64,000 nucleotides of DNA from assembly GCA_030704615.1 (NCBI GenBank), contig CM060731.1:6944001-7008000 (forward strand), in the 5' to 3' direction. The translations under genes and the position numbers were made by a program. Shown here piece by piece: positions 59,516-64,000 of the stretch. The notes below the pieces were generated by a model. The model was not told the origin of the DNA. It worked only from the letters and a program-made list of their open reading frames with translations, and searched no databases. Numbering within the stretch: position 1 is the stretch's first letter; each line of letters begins with the position of its first letter. The stretch is from Takakia lepidozioides. Its lineage: Eukaryota > Streptophyta > Takakiopsida > Takakiales > Takakiaceae.

Positions 59516-62407
59516 AAGTATTTCAATTGTAGGTGGATTTAGGATCGGCTGTACAACATAGGGAGCGCGGCCGAAATTCTGATGTGTCCATTCTCCTATG
59601 TGCAGGTCATGGCAGGCTTCCGTATACTTCTGGGCACAGCCTCCCATTGAACACCGCCACAACAGCCTCTGCTGAAGGAGTCGAGAACATTGGGTCGGCT
59701 TTCACCCCAATCTCGGGTAATACATCACCACCAGGACTGTTGTTTGTCATTCTGCTATGCGGCAACAAAAATCACCCTAAGTAAAAACCTGCAGATAGGG
59801 CTGTAACAAATGGAAACCTACAAATTCATGGGAATGTATACCCTCAACATGCAACCACACACATACTACACAAAACAGGAGATTCGCCTAAACCCTATAG
59901 TAGACAGGCTCATATGATGACATCAGAGGACTGAGGGCCTGCACAACAAACTAAAATTGACCATATGTATTATAAAATCTTTTGTAATCATGGCACTCAA
60001 TGTGCTTGCAACGGACGTCATCTCAACTGACCACCTATATTTGCATTGGTGGTGGATTCTTAGTGAGGAATCACATGGCGACATTGCCGAGGTGACTCAG
60101 TGCTTTGAATCGTTTGCACTGTGTTTAGGGTTATCCAGAATTGACAGGTTTATTGACGTAGCACCCTGTCAAAGTATAATCCATGAACGTCCCATCCATC
60201 ATCTCTGGGGTCATCTCAACTACCTTAACTCCCCAAGGATGAGTGTTGCGTGGAACTTTAAACACAATGAGGTCTCCCACAAGAGGCATATCAATGCAAT
60301 ACCACGGAAGGGGTTCCCATTCAAAATGAGTACATGGGACATGGATGGCACAAAGTAGGGGCTTGAACGAGGGGTGCTGACACTCAAATTACTAGAAGCT
60401 TGGGACAACTGTAGACCTTGACAGTCACGGGTAGGGAATAGGTTACGCATAGAGATGGTGCAACGCAGGTAGCTTTGTCGCAAAGAAAATCCACAATAAG
60501 TGTTTGACTTAGCGAATCTGTCCACCGAACCGTAATTTTCTCCGTCTTAGGTTCCACTGCATTCACTTCATGCAAGATCGCTTGATGTAGGCAACACATT
60601 TTAGCTACATGAAGAAGGGAATTGGGTCAATTCATATACCTCCCTTTGATAGATTGCAGGTGGAGACGAATAATAGATTCAGGGCTTAGACAAAATGACA
60701 TGTAATGCATGTGGTTGCGATTATCCACATTGCGGCGGAGAAATACACTCACTATGTTACGAATAGAAGTATGTCCATTCACTATTGGAGTGCACACCTC
60801 CTGACATTCTAGGTTGGACATTAAACAGTCATGACAACTGAGAACGTCTCCACCACTCTCATGCAAGGATAGGTTGGTTAGAATATTTCACTTTTCGCTC
60901 GCTCAGTACGACCAATGCGCAGATGTTTCAAACACCACCTCTGGACTGCGGCTGTATCTTGGCATGTCTCCAAGGAGCTGACAGTGAAGCCTCAAAATTA
61001 GCACTGAAGATTTCCAAAGTAGAAGTTACAATGCAGGGACTCTATGGAACCCTAAACGTCAACCATGTTGAATTCCTCCTTTCGCATGGGGTAAACATCA
61101 GGCCCTGGTGAGAATGCGATTGAGACACCACACATCTGCTCGAGAGACTAACCATGGACAATTGAGAGTGCTGGAGCCAAAAATGCACCGGGGTGTGCAG
61201 ATGTTTTCCAATGCAACAACTGTAAGTGAAACAACAACAACGTTCAAGTACTTCGTCGCGAAGAAATGAGCGTGAGAATGCGCTCGAGACTTGAGCGGGT
61301 TTCACACTCCATACAGGAGTCGTCACGGTGGAGAGAAAGACATTATTGCAAAGATGCGCGTAGTACAGTTTCAAAATTGCACACTGTCTTTGTCGTGTAG
61401 CAGTGGATCGCGAAAAAATTGCCGCTACCTCATGCAATGCGCCGAAATTTGGGTTGCGCGATGGAGACGTTTGTAGACGTGGCAGTACGCGATATGTCCA
61501 TGGCCCCACATTATTGTCAGATGGACACCTATTTCGAAAAACTAGCAAAATAAGTGCAAAATAATCCCATGACCCTAATGATAGTCAAAACATAGGGCCG
61601 TTGTCCTTGAAATAGTTCCTCAAATAAGACACCTCAACATGCTTTGACCCTATGGCATTGATGTTTGAGAGATGTGATGTACATTTAGGCTATGTTTGTG
61701 TCTATTTTGGTTCATATACTTCCTTGTTCGCTCTGGTGCTTCATCTGTCATCTTTGAACTGTGTTTGTGCTTCCATGGGGCTGGTAGGGCGGGCTGCAGG
61801 CTGTGCATTCATGGTGATGCCCTACTGGACCGCCATTGCTTAGTAATGAGGTGGTTGTAGCTCATCATGAACCTCCTGTCTCCTGCAATCAAAACAGCCC
61901 AAAAAAACTAAGTTAGCAGCCCTAACTGACCTTCTAATTCAGCTGGTTTGCTCATGAACATTTTTGTTCCCTTTTCATGTGGTTTAGTGCATGTTGTTTG
62001 CTAAGGTACTTCATGTTCTCTGGTTTGCTTGGGCTGCCACAACAAACTGACCTTGTGGTTTGCTTTTGCTTGCATTGCATTTTGTGGGTGCTAATGCCAA
62101 GTGTGTTTTGTGCTTCTATGTAGGTTTTGCATAGTTCTTCAACACTGTGAAGAGCAACCTCATTGCCCATGGTTTGCTGGGACTGAACTCACTAACCCCC
62201 ATTTCCTGCTTCAGTATATTGTTTTTTGGCTTGCATGTTGGCTGTACTGTATAAAAGGGTAGTTTGGGACACCATCTTCATCTTCCTTTCATGTGTCTTC
62301 TTCTTTTGCTCTTGATTTTCTGTTGTGGGTAAGTGGGTGCTCGGGTACCTTGTATTTTTGGTTTTTCCAGGGTTTTCTAGTTTCCTGTTGGTGTGGTGTG
62401 CAATCAC
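59516..62407. other. No gene supported
   Basis: Only short frames, none with motifs. The 168-codon minus-strand frame at 61,042-61,548 has the composition of a chance frame. The 61.85-62.35 kb part is T/G-rich (TTTGCTTTTGCTTGCATTGC). Confidence 0.45.
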
Positions 62408-62984
62408 ATGCCTTCATTGCGCATCAGAGCTGTGCCTCCAAAGGTTCCTCCTGCTTTGTACAACGTAGGCATATATTTTGATGGGTTGGCTGTAGGATTG
62501 GGTGCAAGTGAGAGTGACATGGATTTCATTAGAGGATGCTTAGGCCATGAGTTCTTGGTGTCTCTCTAGCCTCCACCTGGTGTAAGTCCTTTGAGTTTCA
62601 GTCCCACACCTAGTGAGCTTAGGTATCACTTCAGGCGTCAAGTTGCAAGGAGACTTGGTTGGAAAGCTCGGAGAGATGAGGGGTCTAGCACAGGGTTTAG
62701 TGATCTGGTCAACTGCCTCTTGCGCACAATTGTTTACCCGGATCACCCACACTATGTCTGGACAGTGGAACCTGAAGAGAATAGCCAGGTAAGCGGCCAA
62801 ACAGAGGCGCTTATAACGCTTGTCACAACTTCCCTTGGACCAAATGCAAATGATGTGGAATCAGGACCTGAGGCAACCAACAGTACTTCAGCCCCTAGTG
62901 CACCCATCATCGACTTTTCACTGCCAGTCCTCCCCACTGTTGATGGAATCAGCAATGTGCTATGGCCAGAACTTGACCTTGAAA
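62408..62984 (+). pseudogene. Unidentified ORF fragment cut by a CACTA element
   Basis: From ATG at 62408 one frame reads MPSLRIRAVPPKVPPALYN, GLGASESDMDFIRGCLG, a TAG at 62567-62569, then SPTPSELRYHFRRQVARRLGWKARRDEG and FSDLVNCLLRTIVYPDHPHYVW. It ends either at a good donor (CAG|GTAAGC, 62,789) or runs on to about 62,984. I do not recognise it. The frame reaches the CACTA terminus at 62,985, so part of the gene may continue beyond that element, outside the window. Confidence 0.4.
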
Positions 62985-64000
62985 CACTACAAGAAAAAGG
63001 GGGGGGGGGGGGGGGGGGGGGTTTTCGACGCCGCGGTGTCGTAAAACAACCCTTTTCGGGCCGGGGAAAAAACCAAATTTGCGACGCCCGGGCGTCGCAA
63101 AGGCGTCGCCAAAAAAACGTCACAAATTTGCGACCAATGGGGATCGCAAATATGCGAAACCGTGATTTGCGACGCCCGGATGTCAGGGGGAAAAAAAAAA
63201 AAAAAAAAAAAAAAAAAACTACTCTACAATGCAGAATTAGCACCATCCGGGGGTCGCAAAGTGCAACGCCCGGACGTCACAATTTAAGGGGGTACATTTG
63301 AATTTAGGCGGGAAAATTTGAATTTGAAATTTGAAAAACTTGTTGACCATTGACCCTGGCGCTGACCATTGAATCCGGTTCTGTCTAATGGCGATATGTT
63401 CATTGTTCTACATATATCATGCAACGCATACTTGAACCTAAGACCTCCACGTTACAACATTTATAAGACACTACAAACTAACCAACACACCAACGTTACC
63501 TCTATATATCACAAAAGCAATTTAAATATATATATATATATAAAGATTTCCTTCAAGTTCCTTCAAGTTCCTTCTAAGGAGGTCTCTCTTGTGACGCCGG
63601 GGAGTTGCAACCTCCACAGCCTTAGTGCCCAGCCCCAGCCCCAGTCCCAGCATTGTCGCCGTTGTTGTATCCCCCCACCACCAGACATCCTTGTGTGGAC
63701 CTAAGCTGACCACAACACCATTGCGACCCCCTGACGTCGCAACGTTGGGCGTCCCAGCGCGGGATGCTCCCAGCGACGCTTTTGTGAAGTTGAGGGCCGC
63801 AAAGCCCAAAAAAAAAAAAAAAAAAAACTCCCACTGTGGTGATGTTGTTGCAACGCCGTGGCATCGCAGAGGCGTTGGGGCGCCCTTAGTGACGCTTTTG
63901 CGACGCCGAGGCGTCACAACGTCCAATTTTTTTTATTTTTTTTATTTTTTTCCTTGGATTTCCGACGCCGGGGCGTCGCAAGAAAAAAAATCCGTCGCAG
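62985..64000. mobile_element. 5' terminal kilobase of a second CACTA element
   Basis: It begins CACTACAAGAAAAAGG, a textbook CACTA terminus. Subterminal repeats follow: GCGACGCCSGGGCGTCGC and shorter TTTGCGACGCC / GGCGTCGCAAA units on both strands at about 63,030, 63,080, 63,100, 63,165, 63,735, 63,850, 63,900 and 63,965. There are also homopolymer runs (G at 63,000-63,020, A at 63,190-63,218). The other terminus is beyond the window. Its subterminal motif differs from that of the CACTA ending at 37,271, so it is a different family. Confidence 0.85.

Noticed and set aside
61042-61548. 168-codon minus-strand frame
   Set aside because: Composition and lack of motifs fit a chance frame; no splice context or repeat evidence supports it.
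62591-63301. 236-codon frame as one gene
   Set aside because: It crosses the CACTA terminus at 62,985 and homopolymer and subterminal repeats; only the part left of the terminus can be host-derived.

Overview
This is a nuclear window from a land plant. It has spliced genes with GT-AG introns, a complete phospholipid:diacylglycerol acyltransferase (PDAT) gene, PLS-type pentatricopeptide (PPR) fragments, and plant-type CACTA and Mutator-like (MULE) transposons. The number of decayed PPR fragments and the transposon density suggest a large-genome seed-free plant such as a fern or lycophyte. I cannot name the species. The only gene that looks like an intact host gene is PDAT (minus strand, 42.7-48.3 kb, six exons that join in frame to about 692 codons).

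The left 40 kb is a stack of nested mobile elements. A MULE transposase (37.27-40 kb, minus) is cut by the terminus of a CACTA element ending at 37,271. That CACTA carries a tnp2-type transposase on the plus strand (26.1-30.1 kb) and a TnpA/Ptta-type ORF1 on the minus strand (25.9 down to 10.2 kb). ORF1 is interrupted by an 11,403-bp element at 11,060-22,462. This element is flanked by a perfect 9-bp duplication (ATCGTCACA), and deleting the element plus one copy restores an open frame exactly.

The 11.4-kb element is the most interesting object. It carries two divergent genes. One is a distant MULE-type transposase (minus, 11.7-15.1 kb). The other is a long multi-exon gene (plus, 16.0-21.8 kb) with a ParB-like motif (VWDGNHRLLAW) and a C-terminal half that looks like a circularly ordered (beta-class) DNA amino-methyltransferase. 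A second, diverged copy of the same pair occupies 1-9 kb in mirror orientation: the ParB-methyltransferase relative (minus, its visible exons intact, running off the left edge) and its MULE partner (plus, 5.2-8.9 kb, disabled). Each copy holds its own family of short palindromes. The left copy has about 28 palindromes in a higher-order array at 3.47-4.95 kb, plus others in introns. The right copy has four in one intron. I propose a transposon family that carries its own DNA methyltransferase and possibly its own recognition palindromes.

The CACTA also holds decayed PPR segments (32.4-36.3 kb). To its right are a 641-bp piggyBac-like MITE with TTAA duplications (41,361-42,001), PDAT, then about 7 kb of mostly noncoding sequence with tandem and inverted repeats (48.4-55.7 kb). 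Next come a decayed gene of unknown function with a coiled coil and a Cys-rich tail (55.8-58.1 kb), two unidentified ORFs, and the first kilobase of a second CACTA element starting at 62,985.
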